A DNA stretch of 64,000 nucleotides from an uncultured Victivallaceae bacterium (GTDB lineage Bacteria > Verrucomicrobiota > Lentisphaeria > Victivallales > Victivallaceae). This document shows positions 45,903 through 54,978 of this stretch, one piece after another (the first letter of the stretch is position 1; the number at the start of each line of letters is the position of its first letter). Position numbers and translations under genes: made by a program. The stretch spans positions 45,020 to 109,019 of the forward strand of contig CALXOD010000007.1 in assembly GCA_944389925.1 (NCBI GenBank), given 5' to 3'. The notes below the pieces were generated by a model, which worked only from the letters and a program-made list of their open reading frames with translations, was not told the origin of the DNA and did no database searches.

Positions 45903-47092
45903 TTTGCTCCTTTCGACCAGGCGGGCATGGAGAGCGCATTGCCCGTGGCCAGCAGCTGCCGCACCTTTCCGGTCCAGGTGTCCACGACAAACAGAGAAGC
46001 GCGCTTCCCGTCCGAACGCTTGCACACCACCTGACGGTTATCCGGCGCCCAGGCCGGAGACTCCCAGGTACCGGGAACGTTGGTGGCGCGGATATTTTCT
46101 CCGGTTTTCAGGTCCAGTACAGCCAGCGTATAAACGCCGTTAACCCGGGTTGCGTATACGATCTGGTCATCTTCCGACCAGTCAGGCGTCACGGCCTCGC
46201 TGCCGACACTGGGCAGACGCTTGCGCCCCGAACCGTCGATCCCAATCGAGTAAATACGCGGCCGACCGCTTTCATCGCTGACGAAGCAGATTTTCGTACC
46301 ATCCGGGCTCCAGCAGGGCGAGGCTTCCACCGCCCGTCCGCGAGTCAGACGCCGCAATTGTCCGCCGGCGACCGGCCTCACATACAAATCCACCAGATGA
46401 TCCGGACTGAGAATCAAGGCCATGTTCCGACTGTCCGGGCTGATGGACACCCCCACATTCAACCCCGGGAATGAAGTCAACCGCCGGCTCATCCGGGGAG
46501 AAATCCGGGTCTGCACCACATCGGTCACGGCTTTCCCGTATTTGGTATAGCCGATGGAATCCCCTCCGGGAAACCAGCAGGGCTCGACACAGAGGCTGTT
46601 GAAATTCGTAATCTGCTCGACATCTCCGCCATCAATGTCACAGGCATAAATATTCTTCACTCCGCGGGCGGTGTCGGCGCAGAAAACGATCCGGGTATGA
46701 CAAAGGCCTCTGACCTTGAACAATTTTTCCAGAATCGTATCCACGGCGAGCTTAGCCGCGGCGCGCGCATTCGCCGCCGGCACGCTCCAGGCGCCAACCG
46801 GCGCCCCGCCCATACGCAACTCGAAACGCATGCGTCCACCTCCGGCCGTCCCGCTCAGCAGGTAATCCGACTGGGCATCCGACACCACATCGAACCACCC
46901 GCAACTGCGCAGAAAAGAGCGCACCTCCTGCGTCAACGGTTCACTGCCGGCAATACCGGTAAAGCGGATGGTCGGATTGACCTTCACCTTACCGACAATA
47001 CGGATTTCCTCACCGGCACACTGACCGACAGGATAAAACGTCGCCACCAGCAACAGCACCGGCACCAACCAGGGAATGACTCGAAAAGACAT
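45899..47092 (-). CDS. TolB-like periplasmic beta-propeller protein
   Basis: A 397-aa exported protein. A signal peptide (residues ~4-26) is followed by an N-terminal alpha/beta domain and then a WD40-like TolB propeller. Repeats read like TRISPRMSRRLTSFPGLNVGVSISPDSRNMALILS, RGRAVEASPCWSPDGTKICFVSDESGRPRIYSIGIDG and NVPGTWESPAWAPDNRQVVCKR. No tolA, tolQ, tolR or pal is found here, so use as true TolB is likely but unproven. Its stop forms a GTGA overlap with folC. It is divergent from the M16 protease gene. Confidence 0.88.
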   Translation of the reverse strand: MSFRVIPWLVPVLLLVATFYPVGQCAGEEIRIVGKVKVNPTIRFTGIAGSEPLTQEVRSFLRSCGWFDVVSDAQSDYLLSGTAGGGRMRFELRMGGAPVGAWSVPAANARAAAKLAVDTILEKLFKVRGLCHTRIVFCADTARGVKNIYACDIDGGDVEQITNFNSLCVEPCWFPGGDSIGYTKYGKAVTDVVQTRISPRMSRRLTSFPGLNVGVSISPDSRNMALILSPDHLVDLYVRPVAGGQLRRLTRGRAVEASPCWSPDGTKICFVSDESGRPRIYSIGIDGSGRKRLPSVGSEAVTPDWSEDDQIVYATRVNGVYTLAVLDLKTGENIRATNVPGTWESPAWAPDNRQVVCKRSDGKRASLFVVDTWTGKVRQLLATGNALSMPAWSKGAK

Positions 47093-47248
47093 GAATTAAA
47101 ACCTCCTCCCGGCAATCTCTCATGAATAAAATCAGAATATCATTTGTTTCAATATATACCATAATACCCGCAGGGCGACTTTTCCAGTCCGGCAAAGAGT
47201 TTTTCCCGGCAAACGACCGGAAAAAAACGGCAAAGAGTCTTTCAGCTG

Positions 47249-47277
47249 TTGCATTCTTTTTCAAGGGTGTGTAATGT
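47249..47277 (+). promoter_or_regulatory. Promoter of the M16 protease gene
   Basis: TTGCAT (47249-47254) and TAATGT (47272-47277) are 17 bp apart, predicting a start near 47284 and a ~38-base leader. It stands in the 229-bp divergent gap with the tolB-like gene; no equally clear minus-strand promoter was found. Confidence 0.55.
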
Positions 47278-47321
47278 AGCGTTCAAAAACATCCACGCTG
47301 TATGGTCGAAAGGTTTTTGTC

Positions 47322-50240
47322 ATGCTGAAAAAAACAGTTCTACTTCTGCTGTTCGCCCTTCTTTTCCCGTTGTTCCCCGGTTGCCGGGACACCGCCGGAA
47401 TCCAGACGCCGCCACCGGTCGCTGCCACCGACCCGATGGGCGTCCGCATCGGCCGACTCACCAACGGCATCACTGTTTATCTGTCCCCCAATCCGGAGCT
47501 GCCGCAGGTGGTTGCCCGGATCGGTTTCCGCACCGGCGGCATTGACGACCCCGACGACAAAACCGGGCTGGCACATTATCTGGAGCACCTGTTGTTCAAA
47601 GGAAGTTCCCGGCTGGGCACTACCAATTACCAGGCGGAAAAACCGCTTCTGGATCGCATCGACGCCCTTTATGAAGAACACGAAAAAACCGCCGACCCCG
47701 AAAAACGGGAGGCGTTATACCGTGAAATCGACCGTCTCTCCTGTGAAAGCGCCCGTTACGCGGCGCCCAATGAATTTGCCCGCCTGATCCAAAGCATGGG
47801 CGGCAGCGGTACCAACGCCTATACCTCCTTTGATCGAACGGTCTACCTCAACACCATTCCGTCCAACCAGCTCTGGAAATGGATGCAGCTGGAGGCGGAA
47901 CGCTTCCGCGACCCGGTCTTCCGGGGATTTCACACCGAACTGGAAACTGTTTTCGAAGAGTACAACATGTATCAAGACCGCCCCAACAGCCGGTTCTGGC
48001 AGGAACTCATGGCCACCGTTTACGCCGGCCATCCCGCAGCCCGGCCGCTGATCGGCCTGCCCGAACACCTGAAAAATCCCTCGCCACGCCGGGTCATGGA
48101 CCATTACCGCCGGTATTACACGACGGAAAACATGTATATCATCCTGTCCGGTGACTTCCCGCCGGCCCAGACTATGGCGGAACTGGAAAACACCTTCGGC
48201 AAACTCCCCGCTGCCCCGAAACCTGTTCGCCCGGACCGTCACCCCGATCCGGTCAAGGGGGAAGTTGTCCGCACCATGACCGCGCCGGATTATGAACTCG
48301 CAGTCCTGGTCTGGCGCTTCGACCGCCCCACCCGCCGGGAACTGGATATGCTGAACTTGATCGCCCAGGTACTGGACAACAACGCCGCCGGACTGCTGGA
48401 CCAGAACTTAAAAATCCCCCAGAAAGTGGCGGACGCCTTCTGCGTTTTAAACGATCTACCCGGCGTCGGCGCCATGCTCTATCTTGGTGTCATTCCAGCT
48501 TCCGGCATGAAACCGGAAGCCGCCCGGGAACTCCTGGATGCGGAAATTGAAAAACTGAAGGCCGGCGACTTCCCCGACTGGCTCCCCGGAGCGATTGTCG
48601 ATCATATGCTCCTGAACCAGATGAACAATCTTCCCAGCAATTATGCCCGGGCGGAACAGATGCTCGACGCGGCCATGGCGGGACGGGACTGGCTGGAGGT
48701 TCTGAACGAAACCGACCGACTGAGCCGCATCACCTCACAGGAAATAGCCGCATTCGCCCGCGCCCGCCTCGGCAAAGACCGCTTCGTCTTCTATCGTTAC
48801 TCCGGCCCGGCAGAACCAGCGCAGAAACTGGAAAAGCCGCCGATCACCCCGCTGCCGGTCAACCGCGATGCGGAATCGGATTTCGCCCGCCGGCTGGAGG
48901 CGATGCCGGTGGATGAACTCCGTCCGGAATTCCCGGATCTCGCCCGGGATCTGCAACGTTACGATCTGAAATTCGGACAGCGGACCATTCCGGTTGCCGC
49001 CGTCGCCAACCGCCGCCATGATCTGTTTGAATTAACGCTGACCTTTGCCGTCGGCACCGATCACGACCGGCTGCTCGGCCTGGCCGGGGAATACGCGGAT
49101 CTGGCAGGCGCCGGCCCCTACTCCGCCACACAGTTCCAGGTGGAATGCTACCGATTGTCCGGGAAGATCACGATTCGTGCCCAACGGGACCAGACCACAG
49201 TCTCCATTTCCGGGCTGGACAAAAACATGGTGCCGCTCCTGAAACTGGCCGGCGACCTCCTCACCCAAACCAGGGACAATACCGAAGCACTGAAAAAATT
49301 GATCGACACCATTCAGCTCTCCCGGAAAGTCTCCCGGGAACAACCGGGAGAGGTGCTTTCCAGCCTGGTCCACTACGCCCAGTTCGGAGCACATTCGCCG
49401 CAAATGGATGAACCGTCCAATCAGGAACTCCAAAAGCTCTCCCCTGCAGAATTGACCGCGGCGCTCCGCCGAGTACCGGGCGCCCCCTGCCGGATCGCCT
49501 ATTTCGGCCCCCGCACCCGGGAAGCGCTGGATGCGGTGCTGACGCAGGACCTGCCGCTTCCCGCCGTGGAAACGCCGCCGCCCGCGCCCCGGCCATATCC
49601 GGAACTGGCCCATGATCAGCGCCAGGTACTGCTGGTCAATCTGCCCAACATCCGGCAGGTACAGCTGCTGTTTCTGGAACGCAAGGGGGTGTTCGATCCG
49701 ACCGCCATCGCACTGCGCCATATTTTCAACGAATATTACGGCAGCGGCATGTCCTCGGTCGTCTTCCAGCAGCTGCGGGAATCCCAATCGCTGGCTTACA
49801 GCTGCGGAGGAGCATTCCTCACGCCGCAACGAGCAGACCAACATCATTATTTTCTGATTGCCCTGAGCACGCAGGTTGACAAACTGGCCGAAGCGCTCCG
49901 GGCCGTGGAAGCCCTGGGATTCCCCGTGTCCGAAAAGGCTTTCGCCGACGCCCGGACCTCCCTGCTGAAACGCCGGGCCGCCATGCGCTGGCACGATCAG
50001 GCCCTGCTGCCCCTGGCCGATGACCTGCGACAAAAAGGCTTGCCGGACAATACAACGGAAAAGACGTATCACGACATCGACGCCGCCACGCTGAATCAGC
50101 TGAAGGCGTTTTATGAACGGGAAGTACGTACCGTCCCCAACGTCCTGCTGGTCGTCGGAGATGCCTCCCGAATCGACCGCAAGGTACTGGAAAAATTTGG
50201 TCCGGTCACCGAATTGACGCTGGATCAAATCATGCACTGA
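47322..50240 (+). CDS. M16-family zinc metallopeptidase lipoprotein
   Basis: Insulinase/pitrilysin-like protein, 972 aa. The signal peptide ends with the lipobox LFPGC, with lipidated Cys21. The zinc-binding inverted motif HxxEH is H85-Y-L-E88-H89, and the downstream glutamate is expected in ELETVFEEYNM. The second half repeats an M16 fold without the motif (ELTLTFAVGTDHDRLLGLAGEYADLAGAG), which gives one long protein with both halves, as in pitrilysin or PqqL. Being a lipoprotein it likely works in the periplasm. No PQQ-type partner gene is present. Confidence 0.92.
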   Translation: MLKKTVLLLLFALLFPLFPGCRDTAGIQTPPPVAATDPMGVRIGRLTNGITVYLSPNPELPQVVARIGFRTGGIDDPDDKTGLAHYLEHLLFKGSSRLGTTNYQAEKPLLDRIDALYEEHEKTADPEKREALYREIDRLSCESARYAAPNEFARLIQSMGGSGTNAYTSFDRTVYLNTIPSNQLWKWMQLEAERFRDPVFRGFHTELETVFEEYNMYQDRPNSRFWQELMATVYAGHPAARPLIGLPEHLKNPSPRRVMDHYRRYYTTENMYIILSGDFPPAQTMAELENTFGKLPAAPKPVRPDRHPDPVKGEVVRTMTAPDYELAVLVWRFDRPTRRELDMLNLIAQVLDNNAAGLLDQNLKIPQKVADAFCVLNDLPGVGAMLYLGVIPASGMKPEAARELLDAEIEKLKAGDFPDWLPGAIVDHMLLNQMNNLPSNYARAEQMLDAAMAGRDWLEVLNETDRLSRITSQEIAAFARARLGKDRFVFYRYSGPAEPAQKLEKPPITPLPVNRDAESDFARRLEAMPVDELRPEFPDLARDLQRYDLKFGQRTIPVAAVANRRHDLFELTLTFAVGTDHDRLLGLAGEYADLAGAGPYSATQFQVECYRLSGKITIRAQRDQTTVSISGLDKNMVPLLKLAGDLLTQTRDNTEALKKLIDTIQLSRKVSREQPGEVLSSLVHYAQFGAHSPQMDEPSNQELQKLSPAELTAALRRVPGAPCRIAYFGPRTREALDAVLTQDLPLPAVETPPPAPRPYPELAHDQRQVLLVNLPNIRQVQLLFLERKGVFDPTAIALRHIFNEYYGSGMSSVVFQQLRESQSLAYSCGGAFLTPQRADQHHYFLIALSTQVDKLAEALRAVEALGFPVSEKAFADARTSLLKRRAAMRWHDQALLPLADDLRQKGLPDNTTEKTYHDIDAATLNQLKAFYEREVRTVPNVLLVVGDASRIDRKVLEKFGPVTELTLDQIMH

Positions 50241-50273
50241 CACAGAGAATCAGGGAAGGAACCGGTATTTCTC

Positions 50274-51770
50274 ATGAAAATCATCTCCATTGCCGCCATG
50301 CGTGAACTGGAGGCGCAAGCCATGGCCGCCGGCATCTCCGGCTTTCGCCTGATGGACTCCGCAGGGCGGGCGGCCGCGGCGGAAATCGCCGCCATGTTCC
50401 GCCAACACCCCGGCGTAAACCGTATCGCGATTGTCACCGGCAAAGGCAACAATGCCGGCGACGGCCTGGTCGTCGCCGCCGCATTGCCCCCGGACATTCC
50501 GGTGACGATCCACGCCGCAGCACCGCTGCATTCGCTGCGGGGAGATGCTGCCGCCCACGCGGCTCGAGTGCCGCGACGCATTCCGGTCCTGGAATCCGAT
50601 ACGCCGCCGGAATTTCCGCCGGATACGCTGATCGTCGACGCCCTGCTGGGCACCGGCTTTACCGGTAATCCGCGTGAACCCCTGGCCGGATTTATCCGCG
50701 CCGTCAACGCCTCCGGCTGTCCGGTGGTCGCACTGGATCTTCCCTCCGGTCTCGACGGCGACAGCGGGCGGGCGGGCCGGGAGGCGGTTCATGCAGACCT
50801 GACCATCACCTTCGGTCTACCCAAAAGCGGCTTATTCCGCAACGACGGCCCCCGACTGTGCGGCTCGCTCCGCTTAGGAGAAATCGGCCTCCCCCGGGAG
50901 CTGCTCGCAAAGGTTCCCGGCGATGGGGAAGCCTTCTTCGCCGCCGACGCCCGGGCGTTCCTGCCACGCCTGCCATATGATTCCCACAAAAACACCCGGG
51001 GGCGACTGCTCCTTGCCGCCGGGTCTGCCGCCTACCCGGGAGCGGCCACCTTGTCGGCGCGGGCGGCCCTGCGCGGCGGCGCCGGGTTCGTTCGACTGGC
51101 CACGCCCGTCCCTCCGGAAGGCCCTCTGCCGGCGGCACTGGTCCGACATCGCCTGACTGCGGCTCCGGACGGTGGATTCGGAGTCGCCGCTGCAGCGGAA
51201 CTGGATGACCTTCTGACGGTATCCGATGCCGTCGCCGCCGGCCCGGGATGGAGTCGGGGAACGGAGCGACAGCTTTTCCTCGAACGGCTGCTGAATTCGC
51301 AGCTGCCGCTGGTATTGGATGCCGACGCCCTCAACACGCTGGCGGAACAGCCGCGTCGCTGCCGGGCAGATATTGTACTCACGCCTCATCCCGGAGAAGC
51401 GGCCCGGCTTTTCGCCGCTTTTGCCACCGAGTATCCCGCAGACCGCCGGGCGGCAGCAATACGACTGGCCGAATTGACCGGCGCAGTGGTCCTGCTGAAA
51501 GGTCCTCAGTCGGTCGTCGCCGCCCCGGATGGACGCGCTTCTTACAACACCGCCGGGTCTCCGGCACTGGCAACGGCCGGTTCCGGCGACGTGCTCACCG
51601 GCTTGACCGGCGCGCTGCTGGCGGGCGGTCTTTCCGCCTACGACGCGGCCCGGCTGGCGGCACTGCTGCACGCACTGGCCGGAGAAGTCTGGCCGCGGCG
51701 TGGATTCTGTGCGGATGATCTCCCGGACCGGTTGCCGGAAGCATTTGCCGTGGTTTCACCGCTCGCCTGA
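50274..51770 (+). CDS. Bifunctional NAD(P)H-hydrate repair enzyme (Nnr)
   Basis: Metabolite-repair protein of 498 aa. The N-terminal YjeF_N domain is the NAD(P)HX epimerase (MRELEAQAMAAGISGFRLMDSAGRAAA...GKGNNAGDGLVVAAAL). The C-terminal domain is the ADP/ATP-dependent NAD(P)HX dehydratase, with DSHKNTRGRLLLAAGSAAYPGAATLSARAALRGGAGFVRLA, LDADALNTLAE, VLTPHPGEAARL, and NTAGSPALATAGSGDVLTGLTGALLAGG. The usual bifunctional order is intact. It follows the M16 gene after 33 bp with a GGAA-type RBS. Confidence 0.94.
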   Translation: MKIISIAAMRELEAQAMAAGISGFRLMDSAGRAAAAEIAAMFRQHPGVNRIAIVTGKGNNAGDGLVVAAALPPDIPVTIHAAAPLHSLRGDAAAHAARVPRRIPVLESDTPPEFPPDTLIVDALLGTGFTGNPREPLAGFIRAVNASGCPVVALDLPSGLDGDSGRAGREAVHADLTITFGLPKSGLFRNDGPRLCGSLRLGEIGLPRELLAKVPGDGEAFFAADARAFLPRLPYDSHKNTRGRLLLAAGSAAYPGAATLSARAALRGGAGFVRLATPVPPEGPLPAALVRHRLTAAPDGGFGVAAAAELDDLLTVSDAVAAGPGWSRGTERQLFLERLLNSQLPLVLDADALNTLAEQPRRCRADIVLTPHPGEAARLFAAFATEYPADRRAAAIRLAELTGAVVLLKGPQSVVAAPDGRASYNTAGSPALATAGSGDVLTGLTGALLAGGLSAYDAARLAALLHALAGEVWPRRGFCADDLPDRLPEAFAVVSPLA

Positions 51771-51800
51771 CGATTCTTTGAAAAAAACAACGGATGCCGC

Positions 51801-51829
51801 TTGCAGGAATCGTCGTTCCGATGTACATT
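51801..51829 (+). promoter_or_regulatory. Promoter of the pilT-like gene
   Basis: TTGCAG (51801-51806) and TACATT (51824-51829) are 17 bp apart. The start near 51836 gives a leader of ~50 bases, with GGAGG (51871-51875) before ATG 51886. The -10 hexamer is the same as for lysS. Confidence 0.6.
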
Positions 51830-51885
51830 GATTCTATTATATTCTGCGGCAGAACCGCTTATTTTTCTAGGGAGGAGAAAGTTTC

Positions 51886-52986
51886 ATGTCCGTTACCGTA
51901 CTGCACGATCTGTTGGAGCTGGCGGTCAAATCCGACGCTTCCGACATCCACATCAAAACCGGATCGCCATCCGTTTTTCGAGTCGGCAATGACATCGTCG
52001 ACACCAGCTTTGTGCCGGATGCGGCGTTAATTGCCCAATTCTGCCACCAGGTCGCGACGCAGGAACAGCTGGATAAATTCATGCAGGTCGGCGACCTCGA
52101 TCTGTCCCTGCTGGAAGATGAGATCGGCCGGTTCCGCGTCAATGTCCACCGCCAACGCAACACCACCAGCATCAACCTGCGCTGGGTAAAAAACACCGTT
52201 CGCACTTTTGCGGAATTGGGACTGCCTGACACGCTGGGAAAAATCTCGGAAGTTCCCCGCGGCATTATTTTCCTGACCGGCACCACCGGTTCCGGGAAAT
52301 CAACCACCATGGCCGCCATGCTGGAGTACATCAACCAGCGCTATCGCCGTCATATCATCACTATTGAAGACCCGATCGAATACGAATTCACCGATAATCT
52401 GTCCATTTTCGAGCAGCGGGAAGTCGGCATCGATACCGAATCCTTCCAGTCCGCTCTTACGCATGCGCTGCGGCAGGACCCGGACATCATCATGGTCGGT
52501 GAAATGCGCGACAAAACCAGTTTTGAGGCTGCGTTGCAGGCGGCCGACACCGGCCACCTGGTGATCACCACTCTCCATGCCACCAATGCCTGGCAGTCGA
52601 TCAACCGTATCGTCGACTTGTATGAAAAGGATGAACAGGACCAGATTCGCGAATCGCTCTCCAACAACCTGGCCGCGATCATCTCGCAGCGCCTGGTCAC
52701 CCGGGCGCTCGGAAATGGCCGGGTACCCGCCTGGGAAATCATGATCAACAACGCGGTTATCTCGAAACTGATCCTGGAAGACAAGCTGGAAAAACTCCCC
52801 GGCGCCATTGCCGGCGCCACCAACGAAGGCATGTCCACCTTCAATCAATGTCTGCTGCAGCTGGTCAATGAAGGACAGATTTCGGAAGAAGACGCGCTGG
52901 AAGCTTCGGACAATCCGGATGCTCTGAAGATGAATTTCGAAGGAATTTTCCTGACAGCATCCGGTGCCGGTACCATCTCCGGCTGA
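51886..52986 (+). CDS. PilT/PilU-type type IV pilus retraction ATPase
   Basis: Hexameric secretion ATPase that drives pilus retraction, 366 aa. Walker A is FLTGTTGSGKSTTMAAMLEYI (~127-147), the Asp box IITIEDPIEYEF, Walker B region DPDIIMVGEMRDKTSFEAALQAADTGHLVITTLHAT, and the His box. The C-terminal EIMINNAVISKLILEDKLEKLPGAI is the PilT/PilU-type retraction helix, though not the exact AIRNLIRE. No other pil genes are in the window. The HTH-methyltransferase gene begins 7 bp downstream, so both are probably transcribed together from the pilT promoter. Confidence 0.93.
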   Translation: MSVTVLHDLLELAVKSDASDIHIKTGSPSVFRVGNDIVDTSFVPDAALIAQFCHQVATQEQLDKFMQVGDLDLSLLEDEIGRFRVNVHRQRNTTSINLRWVKNTVRTFAELGLPDTLGKISEVPRGIIFLTGTTGSGKSTTMAAMLEYINQRYRRHIITIEDPIEYEFTDNLSIFEQREVGIDTESFQSALTHALRQDPDIIMVGEMRDKTSFEAALQAADTGHLVITTLHATNAWQSINRIVDLYEKDEQDQIRESLSNNLAAIISQRLVTRALGNGRVPAWEIMINNAVISKLILEDKLEKLPGAIAGATNEGMSTFNQCLLQLVNEGQISEEDALEASDNPDALKMNFEGIFLTASGAGTISG

Positions 52987-52993
52987 CCCCTTC

Positions 52994-54802
52994 ATGAGTG
53001 CCCGGCTGCTCAGCACCGCTGAAGCCGCTCAACAGCTCGGCATCAGCGATTCGACGCTCCGAAACTGGGCCGGATACGGTCGCCTCGTACCGGCGGCCGT
53101 ATCGCCGCTCCGTTTTGATCCCAAGGCGGTTTCGGCGCTTGCCGCAGACATTGCCGCCGGCCGGAGCGGCCACCTCCGACAGCGGGCCAATCGCAGTGCC
53201 CGAACCGGCTTTGCGCCGCCTGACCGACGGGGTCTGACCCGCCTGACCGCCCTGCTCCGGGAGGGGCTCCGTCCCGGAGGACCGGGCATTCGTAAGCGCC
53301 TGTACGAACTTGCTGTGGCGCAATGCCTGAAAAACGGAGAAACGGATTCCGTTGCCGATGCCTGCCGGGGGCATTTTCGACGTCCGGTAGTCACGGTCCT
53401 GATGGAGCACTGGCGCAGACTCTTTGGCGAAACCCCTCCCGACGTCGAACGACTCGAACTTCTGGCGGCAGAACTGGAACGGCCCGGCCTGCCGGAATTT
53501 CCCGGCGCAGCAGGTATGACGGTACTGAGTCCGTTTTCGCATTGTGTGCGTTACGGCAGATTTTTCACTCCAGCACCCCTGATTGAGCGCTTAGTGGCCG
53601 ACATCCCCGGCACCACGGGAGCGATCCTTGACCCAGCCTGTGGTACCGGTGAATTTCTGCTGGCGGCAGCACGCAAGGGCTTGCTGCCACCGGAGCACCT
53701 GCACGGTATCGAAATTAATCCGATTGCGGCTCATTTCGCCCGATTGAATCTGCTGTTGTGTTTTCCGAAATGCAATGTTCTCCCTGACATCCGCACCGGA
53801 GATGCTTTAAAACAGCATTACCGCGAAAAATTTCCGCTGATCATCGGGAATCCTCCATGGGGCGGTCGATTCGACCGGCAGCAGGTTCGGCACCGCTTCC
53901 CGGGACTCCGTATCGAAGATTCCGCAGCAGCGTTTCTGGCACTCGCTCTGGAACTGGCGGCACCAGATGGAAGAGTGGAATTGCTGCTGCCGGAAGCATT
54001 GTTCCGCGTTCACCGACACCGGGACACCCGAACCTGGCTGACCCGGTACGGCGGAGAAACGACAGCCACACTGCTGTCAGAAAGTTTTCCGGGAGTCATG
54101 AGTCGGGCAGTACACCTCCAGCTGCGCCTCTGCCCCGACCGCCCTCCCCGCACCACCACAATTAACCTGAGCAACAACACGGTAGAATCTCCACTTGCTG
54201 CACACTTGAAACAGTTGCCATGTCATACCTTGCGCGGCCATGCCGTCTGGGGCATGGGAATCGTCACCGGCGATAACCGGCGTCATCTCCATTCCCGGCC
54301 GGGACCGGGTCTGGAACCGGTCTGGCGAGGCAGTGGAGTGCAGCCATTTCATTTCGGAGAACCGGCGGGGTATTTGCATTTCGACCGTACCCTTTTTCAG
54401 CAGACGGCACCGGAAGAACTCTATCGAGCGCCGGAGAAACTGGTTTACCGTTTCATTGGGAAACATCTGATCTTTGCCCGGGACACCTGTGGCCGCCTGA
54501 CTTTAAACAGTGCCAATTTCATCATCTCCGCATTGCCGGACATTTCCATGCTCCGCCTGACGGCCTGGTTCAACAGTCCCTTCGCAGAACTCTGTCGTCC
54601 AACCCCGGGAACATTGAAAGTGCTGCGTTCGGAATTGGAACAGCTGCCGATTCCGGATTTTCTTGCCACCCTGCCGGCAACTTTTGACCAGCTGCTTCTG
54701 CAGCAGGAGCGCACCGGCGGCCTGGATGAGGAAATCCATGACCGGCTGGCAATGGCGGCCGGGCTGCCCGGAGATTGGCGTAACAACTTGAAAACAGCTT
54801 GA
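52994..54802 (+). CDS. MerR-like HTH fused to an N6-adenine DNA methyltransferase
   Basis: A 602-aa predicted DNA methyltransferase. The start ATG 52994 is the first internal Met and gives a clean HTH. Residues ~3-40 (LLSTAEAAQQLGISDSTLRNWAGYGRLVPAA) are an excisionase/MerR-type helix-turn-helix. A ~140-residue spacer follows. Motif I is DPACGTGEFLLAA (D213 to ~A225), and motif IV NPPW (N286-W289) defines an amino-methyltransferase of the N6-adenine type. The C-terminal ~200 residues resemble the TaqI-type specificity domain. No nuclease domain or restriction gene is nearby. The HTH could regulate transcription or guide binding, a point worth testing. Its stop overlaps a good promoter for the kinase. 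Confidence 0.82.
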   Translation: MSARLLSTAEAAQQLGISDSTLRNWAGYGRLVPAAVSPLRFDPKAVSALAADIAAGRSGHLRQRANRSARTGFAPPDRRGLTRLTALLREGLRPGGPGIRKRLYELAVAQCLKNGETDSVADACRGHFRRPVVTVLMEHWRRLFGETPPDVERLELLAAELERPGLPEFPGAAGMTVLSPFSHCVRYGRFFTPAPLIERLVADIPGTTGAILDPACGTGEFLLAAARKGLLPPEHLHGIEINPIAAHFARLNLLLCFPKCNVLPDIRTGDALKQHYREKFPLIIGNPPWGGRFDRQQVRHRFPGLRIEDSAAAFLALALELAAPDGRVELLLPEALFRVHRHRDTRTWLTRYGGETTATLLSESFPGVMSRAVHLQLRLCPDRPPRTTTINLSNNTVESPLAAHLKQLPCHTLRGHAVWGMGIVTGDNRRHLHSRPGPGLEPVWRGSGVQPFHFGEPAGYLHFDRTLFQQTAPEELYRAPEKLVYRFIGKHLIFARDTCGRLTLNSANFIISALPDISMLRLTAWFNSPFAELCRPTPGTLKVLRSELEQLPIPDFLATLPATFDQLLLQQERTGGLDEEIHDRLAMAAGLPGDWRNNLKTA

Positions 54803-54827
54803 CTTTTTTCGTATATCAAGATATATT
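54799..54827 (+). promoter_or_regulatory. Strong promoter of the Ser/Thr kinase gene
   Basis: TTGACT (54799-54804) and TATATT (54822-54827) are 17 bp apart, close to consensus. The -35 overlaps the TGA stop of the methyltransferase (54800-54802). The start near 54834 gives a leader of about 145 bases before ATG 54979. Confidence 0.75.
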
Positions 54828-54978
54828 TCCAGTTGTTGACGCAAATCGCAAACGTGGAGCAAAACGTTCCCGACAAGAACCGGTTCCAGCAGAGATTTGC
54901 CTGAAATCAGACGACACGTTGGTACAACAGATTCAAACGGCTGCTGTCGCGCGGCCTCAAAAAAATTACAGGACACTC

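Noticed and set aside
52994..54802. Type II restriction-modification or BREX-like defence system
   Set aside because: No nuclease, PglZ, BrxC or other partner around the methyltransferase; neighbours are a pilus ATPase and a kinase with housekeeping-like genes.
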